From WHSW01 sp963722175 (GTDB taxonomy: Bacteria > Actinomycetota > Thermoleophilia > Solirubrobacterales > 70-9): DNA of 64,000 nt. The DNA lies in NCBI GenBank assembly GCA_963722175.1, contig CAVRKA010000001.1, positions 248,001 to 312,000 on the forward strand. Direction: 5' to 3'. The notes under the pieces are model-generated. The model searched no databases. It was not told the DNA's origin and was given only the letters and a program-made list of their open reading frames with translations. Both the position numbers and the translations under genes were made by a program. Of the stretch, positions 11,304 through 19,180 are shown piece by piece. How positions within the stretch are numbered: the stretch's first letter is position 1; each line of letters begins with the position of its first letter.

Positions 11304-11333
11304 AACGGACCGGGCCCGAAGGCCCGGTCCGTT
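11304..11333 (-). terminator. rho-independent terminator of the DUF378 gene
   Basis: Perfect 13-bp stem AACGGACCGGGCC / GGCCCGGTCCGTT with a 4-nt loop, followed on the minus strand by TTTC. It lies between the DUF378 stop and the yjbQ start, so it separates the two transcripts. Confidence 0.8.
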
Positions 11334-11358
11334 GTTCCTGCCACTTGCGTTTCGGTGG

Positions 11359-11589
11359 TCAGACGCCGCGGGGGTGGGCGCCGTGGCCGAGATGGAGCTC
11401 GTCCATCAGCCGCGGTACCCAGACCAGGGCGGAGACCCCGAAGAGCACGTAGATGACGTCCGTAACGGTCCCGCTGCCGAACACCTCGGTGATCACGTTG
11501 GTGTCGAACAGAGAGATGATCGCCCAGTTGAGGGCGCCGATGATCATCAGAAACAGAGCCACCGGCTCGAACCTCTTGACCATTTCCAT
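11359..11589 (-). CDS. DUF378 small membrane protein
   Basis: A 76-residue protein of the DUF378 family, whose function is unknown. Two membrane helices are visible: about residues 8-25 (VALFLMIIGALNWAIISLF, with the typical IIGALNW motif) and about 42-58 (VTDVIYVLFGVSALVWV). The tail is His-rich (DELHLGHGAHPRGV). The ATG at 11589 is chosen because AGGTGG lies 5 nt before it; GTG at 11598 and ATG at 11583 are alternatives. It is a single gene with a strong terminator. Confidence 0.9.
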   Translation of the reverse strand: MEMVKRFEPVALFLMIIGALNWAIISLFDTNVITEVFGSGTVTDVIYVLFGVSALVWVPRLMDELHLGHGAHPRGV

Positions 11590-11750
11590 TACCGCCACCT
11601 CGCTTTCTTGCGAAGCTCATCCCGCACTCCCATAAGTGCGGATAGTCACGAGCATTTACACCGCTGGATTCGCCTCGTTACGCGCGTCGTCCTGCCGATG
11701 CAAGCGCACGCCCGGAGGCGAAGCCGAGGACGTGGCGCTTGGTTGTTCTC

Positions 11751-12665
11751 CTAGATTTCCGTCGCCGACCAGTCGCCCCCGAACGGCTGGCCGCTCGCCA
11801 GGGTCTCGCGATCGAAGTAGCGGCGGAACGCCTCGAGCTCCTCGGGCTCAATCGAGTACGTGTGCTCGGCCCGGGGAAATTCCCGCTCGCGGACCTCGCT
11901 CGCGTACTCGCCGACCGCGCGCAGCATCTCGGCTCGCAGCTCCGCGTACGGCTTCACGAACTTCGGCGTATGACCGCCGTAGATCCCGAGCAGGTCATGC
12001 CAGACGAGCACCTGCCCATCGGTCGCCGGCCCCGCGCCGATCCCGATCACCGGCACGCTGAGCTGCGGGACGAGGATCTCGCTGAGCTCGGCCGGGACGG
12101 CTTCGAAGACGATCGCGAAGCAGCCGGCCGCCTGCAGGGCGAACGCCTCCTCGGCGATCTTCACCGCCTGGTCCGCAGTCTTGCCCTGCGCCTTGAACCC
12201 ACCGAGCGCGGTCGCCGTCTGCGGGGTGAGGCCGACGTGGCCCATCACCGGGATCCCGGCGCGGACGATCGCCCGTGCGCGCTCGACCGAGGCGCCGCCG
12301 CGTTCGAGCTTGACGACGTCGCAGCCGGCCTCCTTGACGTAGCGCAGCGCCGTCCCGACCGCCTGCTCGTTGGAGAGCTCGTAGGACCCGAACGGCAGGT
12401 CGCCGATCAGCAGCGGGGTCTTCAGACCGCGGCGCACGGCCTTCGCCAGGACCAGCATCTCGTCCATGCTCACCGGGGTGGTCGAGGAGTGGCCGAGCAC
12501 GGTCATCGCCGCCGTGTCGCCGACCAGGACGAGATCGACGCCGGAGGCTTCGGCGATCTCCGCCGAGGGGAAGTCATAGGCCGTGACCATCACGATCGGC
12601 TCGGCGTTCAGCTTCATCTCCGCCAGCCGCGGGAGGGTCATCGGGGTGCCGTCGGCGGGGCTCAT
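11751..12665 (-). CDS. panB: 3-methyl-2-oxobutanoate hydroxymethyltransferase (PanB)
   Basis: First committed enzyme of pantothenate synthesis: it makes ketopantoate from 2-oxoisovalerate and methylene-tetrahydrofolate. At 304 residues it is slightly longer than usual, with a C-terminal extension of about 30 residues. Motifs include MVTAYDFPSAEIAEASGVDLVLVGDT near the start, with Asp and Ser ligands for the metal and substrate, and GHVGLTPQ and GIGAGPATDGQVLVWHD. The start overlaps the panD stop (ATGA). Upstream open frame beyond 12665 is a shadow of panD. It is the last gene of the leftward pan operon. Confidence 0.97.
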   Translation of the reverse strand: MSPADGTPMTLPRLAEMKLNAEPIVMVTAYDFPSAEIAEASGVDLVLVGDTAAMTVLGHSSTTPVSMDEMLVLAKAVRRGLKTPLLIGDLPFGSYELSNEQAVGTALRYVKEAGCDVVKLERGGASVERARAIVRAGIPVMGHVGLTPQTATALGGFKAQGKTADQAVKIAEEAFALQAAGCFAIVFEAVPAELSEILVPQLSVPVIGIGAGPATDGQVLVWHDLLGIYGGHTPKFVKPYAELRAEMLRAVGEYASEVREREFPRAEHTYSIEPEELEAFRRYFDRETLASGQPFGGDWSATEI

Positions 12666-13069
12666 CGGGAGACCTCCGAGGCGAGCTCGGAGCCGAGCAG
12701 GACCTCGGGGTGCGAGTCGACCCTGGCGATCCCGTTGTCGTCGTCGACGTGGACGACGACCGGCGCGTACGTCTCGAGGTCGCGCTCGTCGTAGGCGCCG
12801 AACGAGGCGACGATCACCTTGTCGCCCTCGTTGACGAGCAGGGCCGCGGCGCCGTTCACCCGCACCGTGCCGGAGCCGGGCTCGCCCTCGATCGCGTAGG
12901 TGACGAAGCGCGCCCCGTTGTCGACGTCCCAGACGTGCACCTGCTCGTTGACGAGCAGGTCGGCCTGTGCCATCAGCTCGGGGTCGAGCGTGATCGAGCC
13001 GACGTAGTCGGGGTCGCACCCCGTCACCGTCGCCCGGTGGATCTTCGATTTCAGCATCTGCCTCTGCAT
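12662..13069 (-). CDS. panD: aspartate 1-decarboxylase (PanD)
   Basis: Makes beta-alanine from aspartate for pantothenate synthesis. The proenzyme self-cleaves between Gly24 and Ser25 (DYVGSITLD), and Ser25 becomes the pyruvoyl group. Lys9 and other active-site residues sit in MLKSKIHRATVT at the N-terminus. The length of 135 residues is normal. The start has a strong Shine-Dalgarno GGGAGGA on the minus strand, unlike most genes here. It overlaps panB by 4 nt. Confidence 0.97.
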   Translation of the reverse strand: MQRQMLKSKIHRATVTGCDPDYVGSITLDPELMAQADLLVNEQVHVWDVDNGARFVTYAIEGEPGSGTVRVNGAAALLVNEGDKVIVASFGAYDERDLETYAPVVVHVDDDNGIARVDSHPEVLLGSELASEVSR

Positions 13070-13085
13070 TGGTTCCTCCCTCGGT

Positions 13086-13943
13086 TCAGTCCTCGATCAC
13101 CACGTTGTCGATCAGCCGGGCGGGGCCTACCCGCGCGGCCAGGGCGATAACTGTCGCCCGTCCGTTGAAGCTCTCAACGGGAGCCAGCGTCTCGGCGTCG
13201 CGCGCCTCGACGTACTCCGGCTCGATCCCGGCCTCGTCGAGCTCGGCCCGGGCCGCCTCGAGCACCGCGTCCACCGACCGCTCACCGGCGGCGACCGCGG
13301 ACTCGGCGGCCCGCAGCGCGCGGTTGAGCGCGGCCGCGCGGCGGCGGTCGTCCTCGCCGAGGTAGACGTTGCGCGAGCTCATTGCGAGTCCGTCGGCCTC
13401 GCGTACCGTCGGGACGACGACGATCTCGACCGCGAAGTCGAGGTCGCGGGCCATCCTCGTCACGACCACGGCCTGCTGGACGTCCTTCTGGCCGAAGAAC
13501 GCGAGGTCCGGGCCAACGGCGTTGAACAGCTTCGCGACCACGGTGGTCACGCCGTCGAAGTGCTCGGGGCCGCGGCGGGAGGGGTCGCCGTCGAGTACGT
13601 CGGTGAGGCCGCCGCCCACGGCGACCGTGGTCGCGAACCCCTCGGGGTAGACCTCCTCGAGCGCCGGCGCGTAGACGAGGTCGACGCCCGCGCCTTTGGC
13701 GAGCGCGGCGTCGCGGTCCTCGTCGCGCGGGTACGAGGCGAGGTCCTCGCCGGGCCGAAACTGGGCCGGGTTGACGAACAGGCTCATGACCACGTAGCCG
13801 CAGCGCTCGCGGGCGGCGGCGAGCAGCGCCAGGTGCCCGTCGTGCAGCGCGCCCATCGTCGGCACGAGGCCGACCGACAACCCCGCCTCGCGGGCGGCGG
13901 CGACCGTGGCGCGCAGCTCGGCCTTCGTCCGCGCGACCTTCAT
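13086..13943 (-). CDS. panC: pantothenate synthetase (PanC)
   Basis: Condenses pantoate with beta-alanine using ATP. The 285-residue length is typical. The nucleotidyl-transferase HDGH motif lies at 34-37 (GALHDGHLAL) and the KMSKS-like loop is LAMSSRN. FVNPAQF and the FFGQKDVQQ segment are also conserved. Its start overlaps the stop of the upstream DUF2520-type gene (ATGA), and panD follows after a 16-nt gap, so all four genes form one operon. Confidence 0.97.
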   Translation of the reverse strand: MKVARTKAELRATVAAAREAGLSVGLVPTMGALHDGHLALLAAARERCGYVVMSLFVNPAQFRPGEDLASYPRDEDRDAALAKGAGVDLVYAPALEEVYPEGFATTVAVGGGLTDVLDGDPSRRGPEHFDGVTTVVAKLFNAVGPDLAFFGQKDVQQAVVVTRMARDLDFAVEIVVVPTVREADGLAMSSRNVYLGEDDRRRAAALNRALRAAESAVAAGERSVDAVLEAARAELDEAGIEPEYVEARDAETLAPVESFNGRATVIALAARVGPARLIDNVVIED

Positions 13944-14743
13944 CGAGGGCTCTCCTCGGCCAGCGCGCGGGTGCGCTCGGCGAGCGCCTCGTAGAGCGGG
14001 ACCAGCTCCGGCGCGGTCTCGCGCAGGGCCTCGAGGTGACGGGCGACGGTGGCCTCGTCGCCGCGCGCGATCGGTCCGGTGAGCGCCGCCGCGCCGCGCT
14101 CCGACCAGTTGGCCGCCGTCCGCAGGACGAGCGGGGCGAGCAGGTCGCGCGCGTCGGGCGCGCCGGCGTCGGCGAGCAGCGAGGCGGCCGATTCCTCAAG
14201 CGCGACGAGGAAGTTCGAGGCGATGCTGGCGGCGGCGTGGTAGGCGGCCCGGCGCTCCTCGGGGATCTCGAACGGGCGCATCCCGAGGCGTTCGGCGAGC
14301 GCCCAGGCAAGTCCGAGCGCCTCCGGCGTCGCGCCGGAGATCGCGGCCGGGCAGCCGGTGAAGTCCGTGTTGCCGTCGGGAACCGTCTGCAGCGGATGGA
14401 GCGAGAAGGTCACCGCGCCCTCGCCGGCGAGCGGGTCGAGGGCGTCGAGCCCCGAGGCGCCGCTCGTGTGGCCGGCGAAGCGCAGCCGCGGCGCCGCGGC
14501 GGCGACCACCTCGGCCACCTCGGCGATCGCTCCGTCCGGGACGCAGAACAGCGCCGCTTCGGCCTCGCGGCAGGCGTCGATCGCCTCGTCTCGCCCGGCG
14601 AGGCGAACCTCGATCCCGGCACGTTCTGCGGCCGCCGCGACGGAGGAGCCCACGCGGCCCTCGCCCACCACTGCGAGCGCCGGAATGACGGCTTGCTGCG
14701 CGATCGCGCTCGGAGACGGGAAATCCCGTTCCAGTTCTCGCAT
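13940..14743 (-). CDS. Rossmann-fold / DUF2520 protein in the pan operon
   Basis: A 267-residue NAD(P)-binding protein. The Rossmann motif is VVGEGRVGSSVAAAAERAG (about residues 26-44), followed by strands with HTSGASGLDAL and a helical C-terminal DUF2520 domain (AYHAAASIASNFLVALEESA). This fold is that of ketopantoate-reductase and pyrroline-carboxylate-reductase-type enzymes. It is fused by a 4-nt overlap to panC, so a role as the missing ketopantoate reductase is plausible, but this is inference. I chose the ATG at 14743; there is no good ribosome site, and a GTG at 14812 is possible. Confidence 0.75.
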   Translation of the reverse strand: MRELERDFPSPSAIAQQAVIPALAVVGEGRVGSSVAAAAERAGIEVRLAGRDEAIDACREAEAALFCVPDGAIAEVAEVVAAAAPRLRFAGHTSGASGLDALDPLAGEGAVTFSLHPLQTVPDGNTDFTGCPAAISGATPEALGLAWALAERLGMRPFEIPEERRAAYHAAASIASNFLVALEESAASLLADAGAPDARDLLAPLVLRTAANWSERGAAALTGPIARGDEATVARHLEALRETAPELVPLYEALAERTRALAEESPR

Positions 14744-14858
14744 TGGAGATACCAGACGGCGGTGAGTCGTTTTCGGTGGGGGTGTGCCGGCTTTCGCCGG
14801 CGTCTCGTCCACGCCCTCGCGGGTCGCGGCGTGCGGAAAATATTAGCGACGGCGCGGA

Positions 14859-14864
14859 TACGAT
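14859..14864 (+). promoter_or_regulatory. -10 box for the FmdB-type gene
   Basis: TACGAT ends 6 nt before the GTG at 14871 with no ribosome site, again a leaderless arrangement. It heads the long rightward run from 14871 through the UDG gene and tsaE. Confidence 0.5.
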
Positions 14865-14870
14865 CCGCTG

Positions 14871-15134
14871 GTGCCGATCTACGAGTTTCGGTGCGGAACC
14901 TGCGATCAGCGCTTCGAGGCGCTGGTCGACGTCGGCACGGAGTCCGCGGTTTGCAGGGAGTGTGGGGCGGAGGGGGCCGTCAGGGTCCTGTCAGCTCAAG
15001 CGGCCCCGTTCGGACTCGTGAAGACGCCCGGTTCGGCGCGGCAGCAGGAACAGCGCAACGAGCAGCTCCGCAACCGCACGAAGGCCGACTTCAAGGCGCG
15101 CCGCAAGCGGGCGCGAGACGGAGGGCAGGGATGA
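14871..15134 (+). CDS. FmdB-type zinc ribbon protein
   Basis: An 87-residue protein starting MPIYEFRC (GTG start), the hallmark of FmdB-type regulatory zinc ribbons. Zinc ligands are C8, C11, C28 and C31. The C-terminal half is a basic, Gln/Arg-rich helix that could bind nucleic acid. Its stop overlaps the UDG start (ATGA). The family is widespread but has no settled function. Confidence 0.9.
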   Translation: MPIYEFRCGTCDQRFEALVDVGTESAVCRECGAEGAVRVLSAQAAPFGLVKTPGSARQQEQRNEQLRNRTKADFKARRKRARDGGQG

Positions 15135-15805
15135 GCACCGCCGAACAGCGTCGCGAGCAGCTGATCGAGCTCTATCGCGAGGTCTCCGAATGCACCCGCT
15201 GCCCCCTGCACGCGGACCGGACCCGGGCCGTGTTCGGAAACGGCAACGCCGACGCCGAGCTGATGTTCATCGGCGAGGCGCCCGGTGCGGAGGAGGATCG
15301 CCAGGGCCTGCCGTTCGTCGGGCGGGCGGGGCAGCTGCTCGACCAGCTGCTCGGGGGTATCGGAATGACCCGCGAGGACGTGTTCGTCGCCAACATCCTG
15401 AAGAGCAGGCCGCCCGGAAACCGCGACCCGCAGCCCGAGGAGATCGAGGCCTGCTGGCCGTACCTCGAGCGCCAGATCCAGCTCCTCGAGCCACGGGTGA
15501 TCGCGACGCTGGGCAACTTCGCGACGAAGAAGATCACCGGCAGCCAGACCGGGATCACCCGCGTGCGAGGTACGCCGCAGGTCCACGCGATCGCGGGGCG
15601 GACGGTGTTCGTCTTCCCGCTCCTCCATCCGGCGGCGGCGCTTCGCACCCCGTCCCTGGTCGAGACGCTGCGCGAGGACTTCGCGAAGATCCGCGGCCTG
15701 CTCGCCGAGCCGCTGCCCGAGCTCGAGCAGGCCGACGCCCCCGAGGACGGGCCCGCCCAGCCGGAGCGCGCGGCGCGGGACAGCCAGCTCGACCTCTTCG
15801 CTTGA
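15131..15805 (+). CDS. family 4 uracil-DNA glycosylase
   Basis: Removes uracil from DNA. The 224 residues carry the family 4 motifs GEAPGAEED (about 48-56) and, near the end of the domain, HPAAALR. The Fe-S cluster of this family uses four cysteines: here C21, C24 and C108 are present, but the third position, 16 residues before C108, is Ser92 (KSRPPGNRDP instead of the usual KCRPPGNR). The cluster may therefore be bound differently. The C-terminal 35 residues are an acidic tail ending RDSQLDLFA, which resembles a beta-clamp-binding peptide (QLDLF). The start overlaps the upstream gene. Confidence 0.92.
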   Translation: MSTAEQRREQLIELYREVSECTRCPLHADRTRAVFGNGNADAELMFIGEAPGAEEDRQGLPFVGRAGQLLDQLLGGIGMTREDVFVANILKSRPPGNRDPQPEEIEACWPYLERQIQLLEPRVIATLGNFATKKITGSQTGITRVRGTPQVHAIAGRTVFVFPLLHPAAALRTPSLVETLREDFAKIRGLLAEPLPELEQADAPEDGPAQPERAARDSQLDLFA

Positions 15806-16251
15806 CCGTCGAGACCTCGGACGGGCCGGAGGCGACGGAGGCGCTCGGGGCGGAGATCGCCGCCGTGCTCGCGCCCGGGGACGTGGTCCTGGTCAGCGGC
15901 GAGCTCGGCGCCGGCAAGACGACGCTGGTCCGGGGAGCCTGCCGGGCGCTCGGCGTCGAGGGCCCGGTCGTCTCGCCGACGTTCACGATCGGGCGCCGCT
16001 ACTCCGCAACCCGGGGTCCGGTCTCGCACCTCGACCTCTACCGGCTCGACGGTCTCGGCGGGGAGGAGCCGGGCCTGCTCGACGACTACCTGGACCCCGG
16101 CTCGATCGCCTTCGTCGAGTGGCCTGAGCTGGCGCCGGAGCTGGAGCTACCCGATGGCGTCCAGATCGCCCGCCGGGTCGTCCTCCGTCACGCCGGCGCG
16201 AACCGGCGCGAGGTCGAGCTCGGCGATCCCGAGCCGGGTCAGGGGGCGTAG
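15802..16251 (+). CDS. tsaE: TsaE, ATPase of t6A tRNA modification
   Basis: Partner ATPase of TsaB-TsaD in threonylcarbamoyl-adenosine (t6A) formation at tRNA position 37. A 149-residue protein with Walker A GELGAGKTT at about 33-41, the SPTFTI motif, and HLDLYRL, followed by IAFVEWPE. I chose the rare TTG start at 15802 because it overlaps the upstream stop (TTGA), like the other junctions here. It converges with and overlaps the 3' end of the lipoprotein gene 16239-16577 by 13 nt. Confidence 0.94.
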   Translation: MTVETSDGPEATEALGAEIAAVLAPGDVVLVSGELGAGKTTLVRGACRALGVEGPVVSPTFTIGRRYSATRGPVSHLDLYRLDGLGGEEPGLLDDYLDPGSIAFVEWPELAPELELPDGVQIARRVVLRHAGANRREVELGDPEPGQGA

Positions 16252-16577
16252 ACGCCGCCGCTGTCGTTGGTGGTCGAGCTCTCGTCCTCGGTCGTCGACG
16301 TCTCGTCCTCGGTCGCCTCGTCCTCGGTCGCGTCGTCGACCTGGTCCTCGATCTCGCTCTGGACCTCGTCGGCCTGCTCCTCGATGTCCTGCTGTAGCTC
16401 CTCGGCTTGCTCCTGAGCGTCCTCGGCTGCCTGGTCGATCTCCTCCTGGGCTTGGTCGAACGCTTCCTCGGCGCTGTCGGACGTGTCGTCCCCACAGCCG
16501 GCGAGTCCCGCGGCGGGAACGGCGATCGCGAGCACCGCGAGGGCCGCGAGCAGCCGCCTGGGCTTCGAAGCTGACAT
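16239..16577 (-). CDS. acidic coiled-coil lipoprotein
   Basis: A 112-residue lipoprotein. A type II signal peptide ends in LAGC at about residues 25-28. The mature part is extremely acidic, with a Gln/Glu-rich coiled coil (about 34-85) followed by a Thr/Ser/Glu tail (EDETSTTEDESSTT). A good ribosome site AGGAGG precedes the ATG. It interrupts the tsaE-tsaB run on the opposite strand and overlaps tsaE at its 3' end. It might be an outer-surface spacer protein; function unknown. Confidence 0.75.
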   Translation of the reverse strand: MSASKPRRLLAALAVLAIAVPAAGLAGCGDDTSDSAEEAFDQAQEEIDQAAEDAQEQAEELQQDIEEQADEVQSEIEDQVDDATEDEATEDETSTTEDESSTTNDSGGVYAP

Positions 16578-16611
16578 CGCTCTACCTCCTGGTCGCCGGC
16601 GGGTCGATCCC

Positions 16612-16617
16612 TAGTCT
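16612..16617 (+). promoter_or_regulatory. -10 box for tsaB
   Basis: TAGTCT ends 7 nt before the ATG at 16625 with no ribosome site, which suggests a leaderless mRNA for the tsaB-rimI-tsaD run. Confidence 0.5.
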
Positions 16618-16624
16618 GACGCCG

Positions 16625-17341
16625 ATGCACCTACCCCGGATTCTCGGCCTCGACACAGCGACCGCCGATACCGCGGTCGCGGTCACGATCGGAGACGAGC
16701 CGGTCGGCGAACGCCGCCAGGGCCGCGGACCGGACGGGCGGCCGCGCCACGCCGTCGTGCTCATGAACGAGATCGAGGCCTGCGTCGCCGCGGCCGGTGG
16801 CTGGGAGCGGATCGAGCGGATCGCGGTCGGGATCGGGCCGGGCACGTTCACCGGCTTGCGGATCGGGATCGCGACGGCGCGCGCGCTCGCCCAGGCCCGT
16901 GGGCTCCCGGTCGCCGCGGTCGGGTCGCTGGCGGCGCTGGCTCGCGGGCTCGCCGAGCGGGCCCCCGGCCGCCCTCGGCTGGCGCTGATCGACGCCCGCC
17001 GGGGCGAGGTCTTCGCGGCGCTCTACGACGCGGCCGGCGAGCAGCTCTGGGAGCCGGCGACGGCCGATCCCGAGGCGCTTGCCGAACGGCTTGCCGGCCT
17101 CGATCGGGCCCCGGTGGCGGCGGGAGACGGGTCGCTACGATTTCGCCATCAGCTCGAGTCCGCGGGTGTGGAGGTTCCTCCCGATGCGGACCCGGCGCAC
17201 CGGCTGGCGGCTCGCCACATCTGCGCGCTCGCCGTCACGATCGAGCCAGGGCCTCCGACCGATGTCAAACCGGCCTATTTGAGAAGACCAGACGCAGAGG
17301 TATGGCGTGAGCAACGAGACCGCGACCCCAGGAATGGCTGA
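16625..17341 (+). CDS. tsaB: TsaB, scaffold of the t6A synthase
   Basis: A 238-residue inactive TsaD homologue that organises the TsaB-TsaD-TsaE complex. Family motifs are seen: ILGLDTATADTAVAV near the start, GIGPGTFTGLRIGIATARALA (about 77-97), and SLAALARG. The upstream open frame to 16154 is a shadow of tsaE. The end overlaps the rimI start by 35 nt. The C-terminus is basic (KPAYLRRPDAEVWREQRDRDPRNG). Confidence 0.95.
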   Translation: MHLPRILGLDTATADTAVAVTIGDEPVGERRQGRGPDGRPRHAVVLMNEIEACVAAAGGWERIERIAVGIGPGTFTGLRIGIATARALAQARGLPVAAVGSLAALARGLAERAPGRPRLALIDARRGEVFAALYDAAGEQLWEPATADPEALAERLAGLDRAPVAAGDGSLRFRHQLESAGVEVPPDADPAHRLAARHICALAVTIEPGPPTDVKPAYLRRPDAEVWREQRDRDPRNG

Positions 17342-17789
17342 GCCGGCCGAAGCCGCGGCCCCGCTTCGCCGGCTCGTCTATGGCGACCTGCCCGCGGTGC
17401 TCGCGATCGAGCGGCGTTCGTTCCAGACCCCGTGGTCGCTGGCGATGTTCGTGCTCGAGCTCTCGAAGCCGTCGGGCATCTGCCTGGCGTTCCCGGACCG
17501 GGACGGGCAGGGCCTTGCGGGCTACCTCGTCTGCTCGCGCTACGCCGACGTGTGGCACCTGATGAACATCGCCGTCGCTCCCGAGCGACGCCGCGAGCGG
17601 ATCGCGACCGAGCTGATCAAGGGGCTGTTCGACCGTGCCGGCGAGGGCGCCCGCTACACCCTGGAGGTGCGGACGTCGAACCGGGCCGCGATCGAGATGT
17701 ACCAGCGCTTCGGCTTCCGGCCGGCAGGGCACCGCCGCCGTTACTACCACGACAACGGCGAGGACGCCTTGATCATGTGGTTGGAATGA
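17307..17789 (+). CDS. rimI: ribosomal protein S18-alanine N-acetyltransferase (RimI)
   Basis: A GNAT acetyltransferase of 160 residues that acetylates an N-terminal alanine, classically on ribosomal protein S18. The acetyl-CoA-binding region is IAVAPERRRERIATELIKGL (about 90-109), followed by LEVRTSNRAAIEMYQRFGF and the closing RRRYYHDNGEDALIMWLE. The GTG start at 17307 lies within tsaB. rimI next to tsaB and tsaD is a common arrangement. Confidence 0.94.
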   Translation: MSNETATPGMAEPAEAAAPLRRLVYGDLPAVLAIERRSFQTPWSLAMFVLELSKPSGICLAFPDRDGQGLAGYLVCSRYADVWHLMNIAVAPERRRERIATELIKGLFDRAGEGARYTLEVRTSNRAAIEMYQRFGFRPAGHRRRYYHDNGEDALIMWLE

Positions 17790-17877
17790 GGAGCCACCGC
17801 GCACGCCCGGACGCGGGAGCAGAAACAAATGTCCGCGGCGTAGCCGCGGGCCATAGATTCGAGCGGGAGCGGAGGAC

Positions 17878-18951
17878 GTGGCGCGAGTTATTCCCGTGCC
17901 CCACCCGGTCCGGGCGTGCGCGGTGAGGGACGATCTGGTTCTGGCCATCGAGACCTCGTGCGATGACACGTGTGCGGCTGTGGTCGACGGAGCGGCGATT
18001 CGCTCGAACGTGATCTCGTCGCAGGCGGCGGCCCACGAGCGCTTCGGCGGCATCGTCCCCGAGGTCGCGGCGCGCCACCACCTGGAGCTGATCAACCCGG
18101 TGGTCGGGGCGGCGCTCGACGACGCGGGGATCGAGCTCCGCGACGTCGACGCGGTCGCGGTCACCCGCGGGCCCGGGCTGATCGGCGCCCTCCTGATCGG
18201 CGTCAGCACGGCGAAGGCGCTCGCGGCGGCGGCCGGCAAGCCGCTCAGCGGCGTCGACCACCTCCACGGTCACGTCGCCGCGAACTTCCTCGAGCCCGAC
18301 CCGATCGAGCCGCCGTTCCTGTGCCTGATCGCAAGCGGTGGCCACACCCTGCTCGCCGGGGTCGGCGCCCATGACTCCTACGAGGTCCTCGGCCAGACGC
18401 TCGACGACGCCGCCGGCGAGGCGCTCGACAAGGCGGCGCGGCTGCTCGAGCTCGGCTATCCCGGCGGCCCGGCGATCGAGCGCGAGGCGGCCGGGGGCGA
18501 TCCGCGGGCGTTCGAGTTCCCGGTTGCGATGACCAACGACCCGCGGCTCGACTTCAGCTTCAGCGGGCTGAAGACCGCGCTCCTGTACGCGGTCCGCGAG
18601 CTCGGGCCCGAGCGGATGCGCGAGCGCCGCGCCGACCTCGCGGCGAGCTTCCAGGCCGCCGTCGTCGATCAGCTGGTGGCCAAGCTGCGCCGCGCCGCCC
18701 GCGGCGGCAGTCGCCGGCATCGCGATCCCACCGCGGCTTGGAACGCGGTGGCGCTGGGCGGTGGAGTGGCCGCGAACTCCATGTTGCGCGAGCGGGTCGG
18801 CGAGCTGTGCGAGGCCGAGGGGCTGGAGCTGAAGCTCGTCCCGCCGCAGCTCTGCACCGACAACGCCGCGATGATCGCCGCGGCGGCGCGCTACCTCGAG
18901 CCGACCCCTTATCCGGACTACCTGAGCTGGGACGCCGACGTCGGTGGCTGA
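17878..18951 (+). CDS. tsaD: TsaD, catalytic subunit of t6A synthase
   Basis: Transfers threonylcarbamoyl to A37 of ANN-decoding tRNAs. A 357-residue ASKHA-fold protein; family signatures LAIETSCDDTCAAVV, metal-binding HLHGH, IASGGHTLLAGV and GGGVAANSMLRERV are all visible. The GTG at 17878 adds 15 residues before a second GTG at 17923 (AVRDDLVLAIETSCDD); the second would give the usual family N-terminus, so the start is uncertain. It overlaps the next gene by 8 nt. An 88-nt gap separates it from rimI. Confidence 0.95.
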   Translation: MARVIPVPHPVRACAVRDDLVLAIETSCDDTCAAVVDGAAIRSNVISSQAAAHERFGGIVPEVAARHHLELINPVVGAALDDAGIELRDVDAVAVTRGPGLIGALLIGVSTAKALAAAAGKPLSGVDHLHGHVAANFLEPDPIEPPFLCLIASGGHTLLAGVGAHDSYEVLGQTLDDAAGEALDKAARLLELGYPGGPAIEREAAGGDPRAFEFPVAMTNDPRLDFSFSGLKTALLYAVRELGPERMRERRADLAASFQAAVVDQLVAKLRRAARGGSRRHRDPTAAWNAVALGGGVAANSMLRERVGELCEAEGLELKLVPPQLCTDNAAMIAAAARYLEPTPYPDYLSWDADVGG

Positions 18952-19180
18952 GGTGGTGCTCTACGGCCGGCCGGACTGCCACCTCTGCGACGAGGCGCGG
19001 GCGGCGATCCTTGGCTTCGAGGCGGTCGAGCTGCGCGAGGTCGACATCGAGTCGGACGAGCGGCTGCTCGCCGAGATGCTCGAGCGGATCCCGGTGGTCG
19101 AGGTACGCGGGCGGATCGTCAGCGAGCTCGAGTTCGACCGCGACGCATTTTCTGACGCGCTTCATACTGTCTCGCCGTGA
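18944..19180 (+). CDS. glutaredoxin-like (DUF836) protein
   Basis: A 78-residue thioredoxin-fold protein. The redox motif is CHLC at about 12-15 (RPDCHLCDEARA), typical of the small glutaredoxin-like DUF836 family. A cis-Pro follows in ERIPVVEVRGRIVSE. GTG start; overlaps tsaD by 8 nt and rex by 4 nt (GTGA). Next to rex it suggests a redox-linked unit, but a direct link is inference. Confidence 0.9.
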   Translation: MAEVVLYGRPDCHLCDEARAAILGFEAVELREVDIESDERLLAEMLERIPVVEVRGRIVSELEFDRDAFSDALHTVSP

